Part shown: positions 45,571 to 56,474 of the stretch, one piece after another | Layout of the letters: every line of letters starts with the position of its first letter | How positions within the stretch are numbered: position 1 is the stretch's first letter | Source of the DNA: Takakia lepidozioides | Taxonomy: Eukaryota; Streptophyta; Takakiopsida; Takakiales; Takakiaceae | DNA: 64,000 nt | Assembly (NCBI GenBank): GCA_030704615.1 | Contig: CM060731.1 | Coordinates: 85,476,756-85,540,755 of the forward strand | Direction of reading: 5' to 3' | Notes under the pieces: model-generated | The model's input: the letters and a program-made list of their open reading frames with translations, nothing else | Database searches by the model: none | What the model was told of the DNA's origin: nothing | Made by a program: the position numbers and the translations under genes

Positions 45571-46280
45571 TTTGCAACAATCGGAGCAACACAAAACGAG
45601 GTTTACTAATAAGACGTAACTCTAAACCCTTCACCCTAAACGAGTTTGAGTAGGGTCAAAATAGTTCATAAAAACTAATTTTGTAGAATAAAATGATCCT
45701 GGAAGCGAGAGGAGGGCCTATGGAAGCATTCTGCAACGACCTCATAGAAATCGCGGCAAGAAATACCCTTCCACCCAACCAATGGCCTCCTTCTCCACGT
45801 GACTACGTGTCGTGGAATAATGAAATGTCACGCACACAGAAGTTGTGTGGAGATGAAGTGAGGGGAGAATGAGCCTCCCTTGGCTTATATCCCCCCCCCC
45901 CCCCCTCATTCCTCGGGCCACGTGCAGGGCGAATCTTCTAGAAGCGATCGCTCCATTTTTCGGGAAAAAAAAAAAAAAAACGACTGCCAGAACTGGCCAG
46001 TTTATTTCTGGCAAAATTTCGTACTTTTCCGACCTCAAAAATCAAAATCGAATATTTTGTCGTAAATTCCCTGTTTTCTCATGGATGAAATAGCCAAAAT
46101 TCTCAAAAAAAAATATAAATCTTGGATGAATTCGCCTAATATGGATTATATACATGGATGAAAGTACAGAGGAGGATGATTCTGTCCAAATTTCAGTGGA
46201 TGAGCAGAAAATATGGCTATTTCCTGCAAAACTCAGTAGCCAGTCCTGTTCTTTTCAAAATTTGAAAAAAAAAACACTGG
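45571..46280. other. Non-genic, A/T-rich with C-run
   Basis: No gene. From 45855 a unit begins (AAGTGAGGGGAGAATGA, C-run, ATTCCTCG...CGCAGGGC, TTCTAGAAGCGA) that recurs near 47365 and 47614. Confidence 0.55.
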
Positions 46281-47950
46281 AACTGGCGGTCGCTCCATTT
46301 TCCGGATAAATAAAAAAACTGCGACCGCCAGAACTGGTGGTCGCTCCATTTTCCGGAAAAAAAAAAAAATAAGCGACCGCCAGAACTGGCGGTCGTTCCA
46401 TTTTCCGAAAAATAAAATAAATAAGCGACCGCCAACATAGGCGGTCGCTACATCTACGGAGACATTAAGAATTGAAGCGACCGCCAGTAATGGCGGCCGC
46501 TTGATTTTCAAAACAATTAAAATAAAAGCGACTGCCAGTCATGGCGGTCGCTCCATTTCCAACAAAATTTTAATAAAAGCGACCGCCAGTAGTGGCGGTC
46601 GCTGGATTTACAAAAAAAAAAACAATTGCGGCGACCGCCCGTTATGGCGGTCGCTCGATTTTCCTCCAAAAATTAGAGAAGCGACCGCCTGTAATGGCGG
46701 TCGCTTCATTTTCAATTTAAAAAAAATAAAAGTGACTGCCAGTAATGGCGGTCGCTTCATTTTTATTTTCAGAACAATTAAAATAAAAGCGACCGCCACA
46801 AATGGCGGTCGCTCCATTTCCAACCAAATTTAAATAAAAGCGACCGCCACTAATGGCGGTCGCAGCAATTACAAAAAACAACAATAGCGGCGACCGCCCC
46901 TAATGGCGGTCGCTCGATTTTCCTCCAAAAAATAAAAAAGCGACCGCCAGTAACGACGGTTGCTTCATTTCCAAAATAAGTAAAATAAAAGCGACCGCCA
47001 GTAATGGCGGTCGCTTCATTTCCAAAATAATTAAAATAAAAGCCCGCCAGTAATGGCGGTCGCTTTATTTCCAAAATAAATAAAATAAAAGCGACCGCCA
47101 TGTATACCCCCCCCCCCCCCCCCCCCCCCCATTCCTCGCTCCACGCTCATGACAGACCTCGTAGAAGCGACCGCCACCTTCGCGGTCGCTCCATTTAAAA
47201 AAAAAAAACGACCGTCAGTAATGGCGGTCGCTCTATTTCCAAAAATAAAAAAATAAAAGCGACCGCCAGTAATGGCGGTCGTTGATTTTTAAAAAATAAC
47301 AATTACAGCGACCGCCACAAATGGCGGTCGCTACATTTTGTAAAAACAAAAACTGCTAGTAATGGAAGTGAGGGGAGAATGACTGGGAGCTTATATGCCC
47401 CCCCCCCCCCGCCCTATTCCTCGTTCCACGCGCAGGGCAGACCTCGTAGAAGCAACCGCCACCTTGGCAGTCGCTCCATTTAAAAACAAAAAAAAGGGAC
47501 CGCCACAAATGGCGGTCCCTCCATTTCGCAAAAAAAAAGAAACAAAGCGACGAGCAGTAATGGCGGTCGCTGCATTTATAAAAACAAAAAAAAACTTCAA
47601 GCGACCGCCTGTAATGGAAGTGAGGGGAGAATGAGTCCGAGCTTATATGCCCCCCTCCCCCGCCTCACTCCTCGCTCCATGCGCAGGGCACACTTCGTAG
47701 AAGCGACCGCCACCTTGGCGGTCGCTCCATTTAAAAATCCCAAAAAAACGACTGCAAAACATGGCGGTCGATCCATTTTCCAAAATTAAAAAAACAACCG
47801 ACCGCCACTATTGGATTTTCAGAAAAAATAGAAATTAAAGCGACCACCAGTAATTTTACGAAGAAACAAAAGCCGATCGCTATTACATCGCGTTCACTGT
47901 ATTTACAAAGAATAAAAAACAAATGCGACCGCCAGTGATGCCGCTCGCTG
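46281..47950. repeat. Second palindrome array, about 51-bp period
   Basis: About 25-28 hairpin units: GCGACCGCC, 5-6 bases (often AGTAAT), then GGCGGTCGC. They are separated by A/T-rich spacers such as CATTTCCAAAATAATTAAAA. Start positions from 46321 to 47091 are spaced 52, 52, 52, 51, 51, 52, 50, 51, 57, 51, 50, 50, 51, 51 and 49 bp. It lies between the RING gene and the acidic-protein gene. The C-runs at 47107-47130 and about 47398-47411 break the array into sub-blocks with a shared leader (ATTCCTCG...GTAGAAGCGACCGCC). Confidence 0.9.
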
Positions 47951-48220
47951 CATTAAAATAAAAATGAATGCAAAGTTGGAAACATGACACAATTGTTCTC
48001 CATTCCACAAGCAAATCACCGAACACAAACATGAGCAAGTGATGGTGCCTTTGGCCGACATTTTGACTGGTATACACATGGGCAACATCTTTTATTTTCC
48101 AACACATACACAACAACAATACAAATACTCATAGACAATAATCACACTGATATTACTTTACTACAGAAATATAAACATGTCCACTAAAATGTGCTGATGC
48201 ATGCCTAAAGCTGTTTTGCT
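47951..48220. other. Downstream flank, no gene
   Basis: AT-rich sequence with no domain. It could be the 3' UTR of the minus-strand gene at 48221-49278. Confidence 0.45.
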
Positions 48221-49278
48221 TCATTTCCTTCTACTGCTTTGACAGCGGGACGAAGAAGATCCTAATCCTAATGCTCCGATGGGTTGAAAATCCGGGTCAC
48301 CCTCGACTTCACCACCATTGCCATCATCAGTGCTGGAACCGTCTTCCCTATCCGACCTCATATGTCCAAGCCTTTGAATCTGCAAGCGACCTCGAACTAC
48401 ATTTAGTTCTCTCCGAGGTCGACTCCCACTCCGGTCTTGAATACCATCCACGGTATCTGGCCTGTTTGTGGGCCGATCGCCTACAAAAGGTTGGACTGTT
48501 CTCTGTCGTTTATGGACTTGGGACGCAATCGAAGGTGGTCTCGAAGGAGGTATCAGAGGGGGGTCTGCCCGAGATGGACCGACATTAGATGGTCCGGCAT
48601 GTGAGGAACCACGGGTCTGCTGCGCAACACGTCGGTTAAGGTGAATTGTAGTGGCAGGTTGTCATCATCCGAGGCTTCAACTTCCGCCCGGTCCAATGCA
48701 GCAGAATGATGCGTGCGTGTGGAAAACAAATCAACCCTGTTGCTCCTTAATGCCCGTTGTGTTGATGGGGAGTTGGATCGGTTTTGGCATTGGGGTGGAG
48801 CTAGTCGTATCGGTGAGACATGATTCCGTCCCGTCGACTGTAGAATGGGTTCGACACCATCGTTTGTATGAATAGGGTTGCGTACGTCGCTCGGTCCTGG
48901 AAGTTCATCACCTCTAAGCTCTATTAGGGCACTACCGGTGGCTTCAGCGTGTAGTGGGGGGCGAGGGTCAACCCCAACTTCATTTTGAGGACCATGTTCT
49001 GGGGATGACACAATTGCAGCTTCACCTTCATCTGCGATACGCACTTCTTCAAGAAGGTCATCAAAGGTCGGCTGGATATAAGCATCTTCCTCTGTGAATG
49101 TAAACGGGTCATACGCATTTTCGGGAGTATCATCGGATCCATCTTCACTATCGGAGGCAGATGATTCCCTCTGAGATGATTCTCTTTGAGGCTTAATATC
49201 GTCACTCATCGAATCAACCTCAGAAGCAGAGTCTTCGGAATGCAAATTTCTCTCATACCATGCTGCAGCATCATCCAC
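48221..49278 (-). pseudogene. Acidic Ser-rich protein of unknown function (truncated, one frame change)
   Basis: A minus-strand frame that begins upstream of 49278 (no ATG seen; the first codon there is GTG, so the 5' part is missing). It encodes DDAAAWYERNLHSEDSASEV, QRESSQRESSASDSEDGSDD, EDAYIQPTFDDLLEEVRIAD and RALRSNRVDLFSTRTHHSA. Near 48590 the frame shifts and continues as GPSRADPPLIPPSRPPSIAS and GDRPTNRPDTVDGIQDRSGS to a stop at 48221-48223. There is no domain. The composition is acidic N-terminal, then Ser/Arg-rich. The upstream edge at about 49300 coincides with the start of LINE sequence, so the gene may be cut by that insertion. Confidence 0.5.
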
Positions 49279-49309
49279 TGCCCTCTCACGTAGCAGTCTT
49301 TATGGTGTG

Positions 49310-50209
49310 GGCTGACATATTATGTGGTTATTTCCATGGGGCATGTAAGGGGGCTGGAACAATATGAGTGTGTGAGCTGGAATGAGTTGATGAGTAGTGT
49401 GAGAATGTCTTGGGGAAGGGTGTTGTGGGTACATGCCTGTGCTAGCCAGTTCGGGGAGCGTGGCTTTTTCGAGGGGGAGGGGGGGGGGGGGGGGTCCTTG
49501 AGATATCTTTGAATTAGCCAGTTGATTTCGGTGGCAAAGTCTTGTTTGGGAGGTTGTAGGGATGGTATGTGGCTCGGTGCGTTGGAATATTTTTCCCATA
49601 GCCATTGCAAGCGGTTATTCGGGATTAAGCCTATGAATATGCCATATTTAGCATAGATATTAGAGAAGCGTGGGCCCATGTACATCATGGGGGAATCGTG
49701 GTTAATGTCTTTGTCAGGGTTGTAGTCAGTGATGTTGATATGGAGGTTGGGGGCTTGGATTGGGTTTTGTACGTGGGTGAGGAAGTTGTTGTTGGTAAGT
49801 TTGTGGAAGTTGGTCAGGAGGGTGAGGTTATGTGCTGGGTCACAGTTTAGACCATTGTATTTGAGGGCAAGGAATTTGAGGAGTCCCTGGTAGATTGTAC
49901 CTAAGCGGTCAGGGTCGTTGAGGGCTTCTTTTATTTGTGTGCCGAATGTGCGGGCATAGGAGATGATTAAAGGGCTGGATCCGATACCGTAGCAGTCGGT
50001 AGGGAGTTGGGTGAGGGCATTGGGGCACAAGTGGGTAGGCCGCATATACGTTTTGTGAGCTGGACAATATTCTTATCAATTTTCTTGATATTAGGGAGGG
50101 AGAAGGGTGCAGCATGGAAGGAGTATTGGATTTGGGTTTTGAGTACAGTTGTATACTGGTACCGCCACCCAACACACATGGTCCGGCAAAGGCCTAAGGC
50201 CTTGCTCAC
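49310..50209 (-). mobile_element. LINE copy 2, inverted 5' segment
   Basis: Minus-strand frame with the post-RT region of a non-LTR retrotransposon: HAAPFSLPNIKKIDKNIVQL, TKRICGLPTCAPM, IISYARTFGTQIKEALNDPD, GTIYQGLLKFLALKYNGLNC, LTLLTNFHKLTNNNFLTHVQ, QDILTLLINSFQLTHSYCSS. It overlaps the N-terminal part of copy 1 (LPPDILALLIDSFQITHSYY). A long G-run lies at about 49479-49494. The following plus-strand part continues the same element from the next block onward. Confidence 0.75.
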
Positions 50210-50212
50210 CCC

Positions 50213-51962
50213 CCACTAGGGCCTGCGACACACGAAGCCTTCCAATGGGCGCGCCTAGCTGCCAAGGCTTCCCCTACCGCCCTCACCATACTTATTCTCA
50301 CCCAACAAAACTCGCCCGATGACTCCCACCCCCTCCTACGTCTCCCCACTGGTATTCATCTAATAGCAACCATCGAGCCAAATCAACTTAAATACACACA
50401 CACACACCCCCTCTCCCCAAATACCTCCAGCAGAAGGAATCATCTCTAACTCTCATCTTACTAATACAAAACCCCATCTCAGCCCACGTCTCCCCTCCTT
50501 TCCTCTAAGATCTCCACAAACTACTCATACGCGTACACAAAATAAAAGCGGGCATCGCCCCCCGCCCCCCCACACAAACAGCCCACCCCAAACTACGACA
50601 CCACCCCGGCCCCTTTTCGAAATATTAAACCCAATAAGGCATGGCTACAGGCCCCCACACACCCACCACACACCGCCCACGCCGTATCCCCACCCATCAT
50701 CCCTCAAATTTACCAACAACAAAAATCTCTCAGATTCCCCCTCATCCACTCCCATTACACAGACGGTTTCGTCATGAACTCGAGCGCCGGCTATGGGGTA
50801 TTCCATGCGGCCACCCAACAAGGGCTTGCCCTCCGCCTACCTGGTCCCGCCACAATCCTACGAGCAAAACTCATGGCTATCTACAAAGCCATATCAAGAC
50901 TAGATGCCCCCCCCCCCCCCCCCCCCCTTATTATATTTTCACTGACAGTCTCACCTCACTCTTCCTTCTCCGTAACCATCTTGCGCGTCCATCATCCCAT
51001 CACCACCACCCAGACCGCAACCTTATCGCCGCCATTATCCAACTAGCTCTCTCTAAATCCCAACCTATCCACATCTATAAACTTCGCTCGCTGCCGCCTC
51101 AATCAGCCACACTAAAGTCCATATACAAAAATGGACACAATCCTCCATACTCCACCATAAACTCTCAAATCACTTCTGGAACACCAAAATCAACACAGAT
51201 GCACAAATTTGACAAACACTCAAATTAAGATACGCTCAGTACATGGGCCACCAGCGTAAACACATTTTCTGGCCACGTCTCTTCCCGTCCCCATACTGCC
51301 CCCTGTGTTCCAACACTCACCAAGAACGAGACACCTGGCCACACCTACGTAGCCAATGCACACACCCCATTATACATGGCCTACATATCACCCGCCACAA
51401 CCAAGCAGTCTGGCACATCCACAAATTACTCCTTAGTCGTGCCGAAACCAGATGGTACACACTTCTCAATGCCGACACATACCAAGGCCGCCCACTTGAT
51501 CACACGGTCCCACCCTGGCTACTCCCATGCATATGCACCTCTCAAACATGCACCTGCCTCGCCAAACTATGCCCGGACATCCTATTGGTGCAAGGCTTAC
51601 ACACAACGGCCTCACCTCCTACCACACCCTCCACATCACTTACTATCCACTTCATCGAATTCACATACTTCCATGACCGCTATCCACAAGACGCTATATT
51701 AGACAAAGGACAAAAATATGCCCCACTCATCCTAGCTATCCGCCGCCAAGGATGGCGTACTGGTCCCCTCACTGTCATCACGGCAGGCACCAGAGGTGGC
51801 ATCCACAATGCCAGCATTAAAGACCTGCACAAAAAATTTCATATTCCAATCTCTCCGATCCACAAATGCTTTCAAGCTATTCACCTCACAACTCTTCGCT
51901 CTCTCACTGCCATTATCACCAATAAAAGAAAACTTGAATCCAACTCCACCACATTACCCTAG
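50213..51962 (+). mobile_element. LINE copy 2, RNase H and C-terminal zinc region
   Basis: Continues the element in the opposite orientation: EAFQWARLAAKASPTALTIL (50235 on), then an RNase H domain with HYTDGFVMNSSAGYGVFHAA, TILRAKLMAIYKAISRL and, in another frame, YIFTDSLTSLFLLRNHLARP. The catalytic Glu of the usual AEL is Lys here. The 3' frame 51243-51962 encodes a zinc-binding C-terminus: HIFWPRLFPSPYCPLCSNTH, DTWPHLRSQCTHPIIHGLHI, LTIHFIEFTYFHDRYPQDAI and GGIHNASIKDLHKKFHIPIS. A C-run at about 50909-50928 causes one frame change. A GC-rich 3' end follows to about 52140. Confidence 0.75.
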
Positions 51963-52161
51963 GCACCCGGGGTGCCCCCCAGGGAGGGGTAACCCCCTCC
52001 CTGTTACCATTAACCCACCCATGCACACACACCTCTGGTTACTAGGTGCCCAACCGGGCACCAGTTTTATCATAGGGCCCACCCCGACAGGGGGTGCCCA
52101 GTAGCCGTGAGGCAAAGTGGCTCTTAGTTACGCCGGCTTCGGCCGGAGTCTTCTCTCTATC

Positions 52162-52881
52162 GTGAACATCTTGTCAAGTGCTATCACTATCCAGAATCTG
52201 AAGCTACTTGGGAAAAGGAGAGTGACCTGCAATTGGATTTTCCCCATTTCACTTATCATTGCAGGCAATGATCACTCTTTTTAGTGGGGGAGTTTGTTAC
52301 GGCACTCTGCATAACCAGAATTGGTTTATGGGTGGAAAGGCCATGGGGTTGGTTGAATGACAGGTGGGGGAAACTGGCTCAGATGCCATGTAATGGCCAG
52401 GGGCTGGAAACCGACAGGTTCAAGCTTTGGTTACCAGTTGAAGAGGTCCCCTGTCCGAGAAGGAAGGAAGACGAAGATCAACCAAAACGATGACTTAGGG
52501 ATTTCAGGGGCTCTGCAGAAAAGATGGACGAGTACTGATATGTATAGGGATTATAAATGCATAGCACGGTGTGGCGGTAGGGTGGACCGGAAGTGTATCT
52601 GGTACCGTGTTGTTTGAACTAGGTGGCAGTAAGATAAGAGATCGTCTTTTGTTGTTGTCAGGAACTAGAAATGATGATACCATCTCTGCACAGAGGATTG
52701 TAAATGTTGTGAATAGACTTCTACTGGATGAGTCACACTGGTGTGGATCTGAACTGAACTTTGTCATGATCTGAAAGTAGACTGGTTTCATGTGAATATG
52801 GTTTCATTAAGAGCAAAGTTGTAAAGATACTGGTTGGAATTGATTCCTGTCACAGTCTGGGTAGAAGAAAGAGTCGTTACA
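52162..52881 (+). mobile_element. Chromovirus (Ty3/gypsy) 3' end: chromodomain, PPT and LTR
   Basis: A short frame ends REHLVKCYHYPESEATWEKE, SDLQLDFPHF and a TGA, matching the C-terminal chromodomain of chromovirus integrases (LVKW.xYPESEATWE; the usual Trp is Cys). It is followed by a purine tract, AGTGGGGGAG, and then TGTTACGGC at 52295, a typical LTR start. A matching end, GTCGTTACA, lies at 52881, giving an LTR of about 587 bp with a TATAAAT box near 52551. No upstream body remains: it stops at the LINE. Confidence 0.6.
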
Positions 52882-54507
52882 GCCAGTGTGGCTGCATGCA
52901 AAGAGAACACATATAAAGGTGATACTGTCCAGCTTCAAACCATTCTCTTGCATTCCTTCAAATAGTTGCAGGACCTCCCTATGACAACCATGCTGGGCAT
53001 ATCTTGCGATCATCGCGTTCCCCGACACCACACTCGTTCAGTCATATTGTCAACTACTCTCTTTGCATCGTCAATGGACCCACATTTCGCATACATGTCC
53101 ACCGGGGCAATGTCCAAAATGACATTTGGTACACTTCCAGCTTTGATGATGTCACCATGCACCTCTTTGTCCTTTCCAGGGCTACTAGGCTTGCAAAAGC
53201 ACACCACAACCACTGGAGTCAGAAAAGTATCATTCCACAGCTTCTCCTCGTCTCTGTTACCTGTTTATGGATACTTTCTTGTTGTCACATTGGCAGTATC
53301 ATGTCAAAGTCACTCCAAACTATCAAAGATCACTCAACCAGCTAACTTGCAGAATTCAACCTGAAAATTTAGGGCCGATTATGATAAGAGGGAAAAATAG
53401 GGTGAAATGTGTTGAAGAAGGTGCCTTCATTGGCAGTGCCTAATTTTATCAATTGTGCCGCTGCTGCTGCGGCTTCCAGATTAGGTTGAAGAAGAAGGTG
53501 CCCTCACCACATTATCCTTGACCTTGTGTCATGACCCATGGAGGATTTAACCGACCATCAACCCAAAAGGACCCCGTGTGTGTGCTGCTTGTGTCTGTAG
53601 TCAGGTAATGTCAGATTGGTCTGTGAGAACCACCACGGTGCAGTTGAGCAGGCAGAGATTGAAACACGAAGCTAAGACCAAGCTGACTCTCCCAAGAACC
53701 TTGTAAACATCAGGAAGAATACCAAATCATGGTACTAACAGTAGGAGTGAGACCATGATCTTGATTCATGGAATCAAAGGAGTGACATCCTTCATCCACT
53801 ATGCCCACATGGCTACATGTAGAGAAAAGAGATACGAACGTGACACTGTTGGGCTTCTAGCCTTCCTGTTGCATTCTTTCAAATAGTTGCACACCCTCCC
53901 TACGACAGCCATACTAGGCACATGCTGCTATCATCCCACTCCATGAGATCAAATCTCTTTTAGCCATGCTGTTGAACACTTTACGAGCATCCTTCATGCC
54001 CCCACATTTCGCATACATGTCCACAAGGGCATTCTCCAAATTATTGTATGGGACAATTCCAGCTTTCATAACGTCAACATGGACCTCTTTGCCTTTCTCC
54101 AGGGCTCCTAGGCTGACACAAGTATTGAGGACACATATGAACGTGAACCTTCAAAGCTTCCCTACCACACCCATGCTGGGCATATCCTGAAATCATTGCA
54201 CTCCATAAAACCACATTCTGTTTAGGCACACTTGCCGTGCATCCATCACGCTCCCACATTTAGGATACATATCGATAAGGGTATTCTCCAAAATGATATC
54301 TCGCGTAATTCCACTGTTGTTGATGGCAACATGGACCTGCTTGCCCATTTCTAGGGCTTGTAGGCTAGCACAGGCATTGAGAATGCAAGTGAATGTGACC
54401 CTGCAGGTCCCGTTGCATTCGCTCATAGATCTTGCAAGCCTCCCCACCATTGAAACACGGCCTGCTAAGACCAAGAAAACATTTCGGGTAGTCCGGGCAG
54501 GTCCCAA
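52810..54507 (-). pseudogene. PPR (pentatricopeptide repeat) pseudogene
   Basis: Minus-strand fragments with plant PPR repeats: VTFTCILNACASLQALEMGK with ENTLIDMYPKCGSVMDARQV (54193-54507), VVLWSAMISGYAQHGCGREA (about 54170), KEVHGDIIKAGSVPN with VDMYAKCGSIDDAKRVV (53010-53213), and GNAMIARYAQHGCHREVLQL, FEGMQENGLKLDSITFICVL (52807-53031). The order is that of tandem L/S-type repeats in organellar RNA-processing proteins. Frames break between blocks, and a long stretch (53230-53860) carries no repeat. No E or DYW domain was seen. A decayed gene. Confidence 0.7.
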
Positions 54508-56474
54508 CGGCCTGCTACGACCAAGAAAACATTCCGAGCAGTCCGGGCATGTCCCAATAACATTGACGACGATGACGTGGCTATGAAACGTGGCGACGAT
54601 GATGTGGCACTATGGCACCCTATATCTGCTCTATGCTAAACTAGCTTTCGACCTTCGGTCGTCGCTAGAACTAAGTCAACAACAAAATTGTAGCCCAGAG
54701 GTAATGGGCACATATCACCGCGGAAGCGGTTGTGGGTTCAATCCACTGATTGGTGTCACAAAGGTATCTTATTGAAAGGCAGTAGACTTTGGGGTCAAGA
54801 GACACCATAATTTACGCGTCATATATTATTGTTGTTATTACTATTAAGTCTACTGCTAAGAATATTTTCTTTTGGGCCTCCGTCCATTAAAAAATTAAAA
54901 CTAGTAAATCGATGCTCTTTACGTTTTGTTAAAGTTCCCCTTAAACACCCACCAGCCTGTTATGGGCTTTTTCAAAATTAAAAATCTTAATAACTGTTTC
55001 AGATCTTAAAATTTTTGGCTGAAAATTTCTACACTTTTTCCTTGCGCATGTAGGGCTCAGATTGAGCTTTCGATTGAATCCGACCTGGAAAAAAGTTAGG
55101 GTCTTGATGTCTCAAACATGAGGGGGTATGAACGCTCCCCTGTTTTCTTCTTCCGGCACCCTCAGTGTGCAAACTTTACAGGTGTCCGATCTGCTGTGCA
55201 CCAGCTGCCCACCGCCCCAACTTTGACCAAGTGCCTAGGAGCCTACACTGCACTGTCTGACATGTTCATGGGCTCAAAAGATGCAGATTCTCGTGAGCAT
55301 TCTGTTCTGAAAATCTGGGTCCAGGGGACATTCATCCCGATACTGAAAAAGTGAGAAAACTGCCAGGTAATTGATTACTCCAAAAAAAAACACAATTCAT
55401 CCAATTTCGTAAGGGGGGCGTTTCGCGAGATCTCACCTGATTGGCCTGAAATTTTTCCAGCAGGGCTGCCAGGTAGTTGAGAACCTACTGTCGGGGTCAA
55501 TTTTTTTAGAAATTTTATTTTCTTAAAGTTATGCCTGATTTTTCGTGCAGGGGTCTGACTTTTTGGGAAAAAGTCAAACTAGGGTGGTGGGCGTTTAACG
55601 GTTAAATCTTTCCTTTGGGATGATTGCAGTAAGCGTCTCTTGGCCTGCCCGTTAAAAAATATTTCTTCTGCCCTAAGGTATAAGGCCATATGAAATTTCC
55701 GTGGCGCGCGAAAGCGCGTTGCTCAAGAGGGAGACGGATGAACGTTGGATCATCCATCCACAACACGTTGTGGGATGGGAGCGCGCTTCCCAAGTTGGCG
55801 TCGTTACGAATGCTTCCGTTAGGTGGGACACATATGCCGTTAGCAACGCTCGCACTTGCCAAACCTCAATCGGGGGATTGAGTGAGGGTGGCGGCGTTAG
55901 TCAACACGGAGTCGGGCAGAAGCAGCGCAGTCTTGTCCACCAACTCTTCTTCCGACCCTGCACGCTCCTATATATCACCCCCACCTACTCAACCAGACTC
56001 AACAAATCCCCCAGGTTGCGCTCTTTTGCGAGACCTTATCCAGTCTACACGACGAACAGGCTGCAACCGACTCCAGACTGATGAGATTGAACGGTACGCA
56101 CTGTTGGAGGCTTTGAAGGTCAGTAGTAAGGAGTTAGGTAATGTGATCTGCTGTAGCTGTGAGCTGCTTGATCAAGTGTGGGTTGCATCCACGCCCACGA
56201 AACTTTCTAGTCTCGTCTCGTCTCATAGTACGTACGAAGTGTAGGAGGTTTTGGACGTGCGTCTCGTGGTGCAATGGCCAAGTTCAGCTTCACTGCAGTG
56301 AGATGAATGCAAACATGATCTGGTGAACCACCTTCTTTGATCAGAAGAAGTGCTCCATCTGCATCCCTTGATTGACATCGGCCACGAGGGGTCTGGGGAG
56401 TGGACCTGTAGTACTTGAATAGTGGGTATTTGGTAGCTCGACTAGTAGGACTGAGGACAGGTCTGCAGAGCCAC
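54508..56474. other. Upstream flank of the RBOH gene, no gene recognised
   Basis: No domain. A stem-loop with a TTCG loop (CGACC/GGTCG arms) lies near 54647-54661, and a T-arm-like GTGGGTTCAATCCAC near 54728. Open frames at 55602-56240 show no family. The RBOH promoter is presumably here, but no TATA box was assigned. Confidence 0.45.

Noticed and set aside
46281-47950. Possible CRISPR array (regular repeats with variable spacers)
   Set aside because: The repeats are hairpins separated by A/T-rich related spacers in a eukaryotic context, with no cas genes.
54680-54770. tRNA-like segment with GTGGGTTCAATCCAC
   Set aside because: Only the T-arm resembles a tRNA; no matching acceptor stem or anticodon arm could be drawn.
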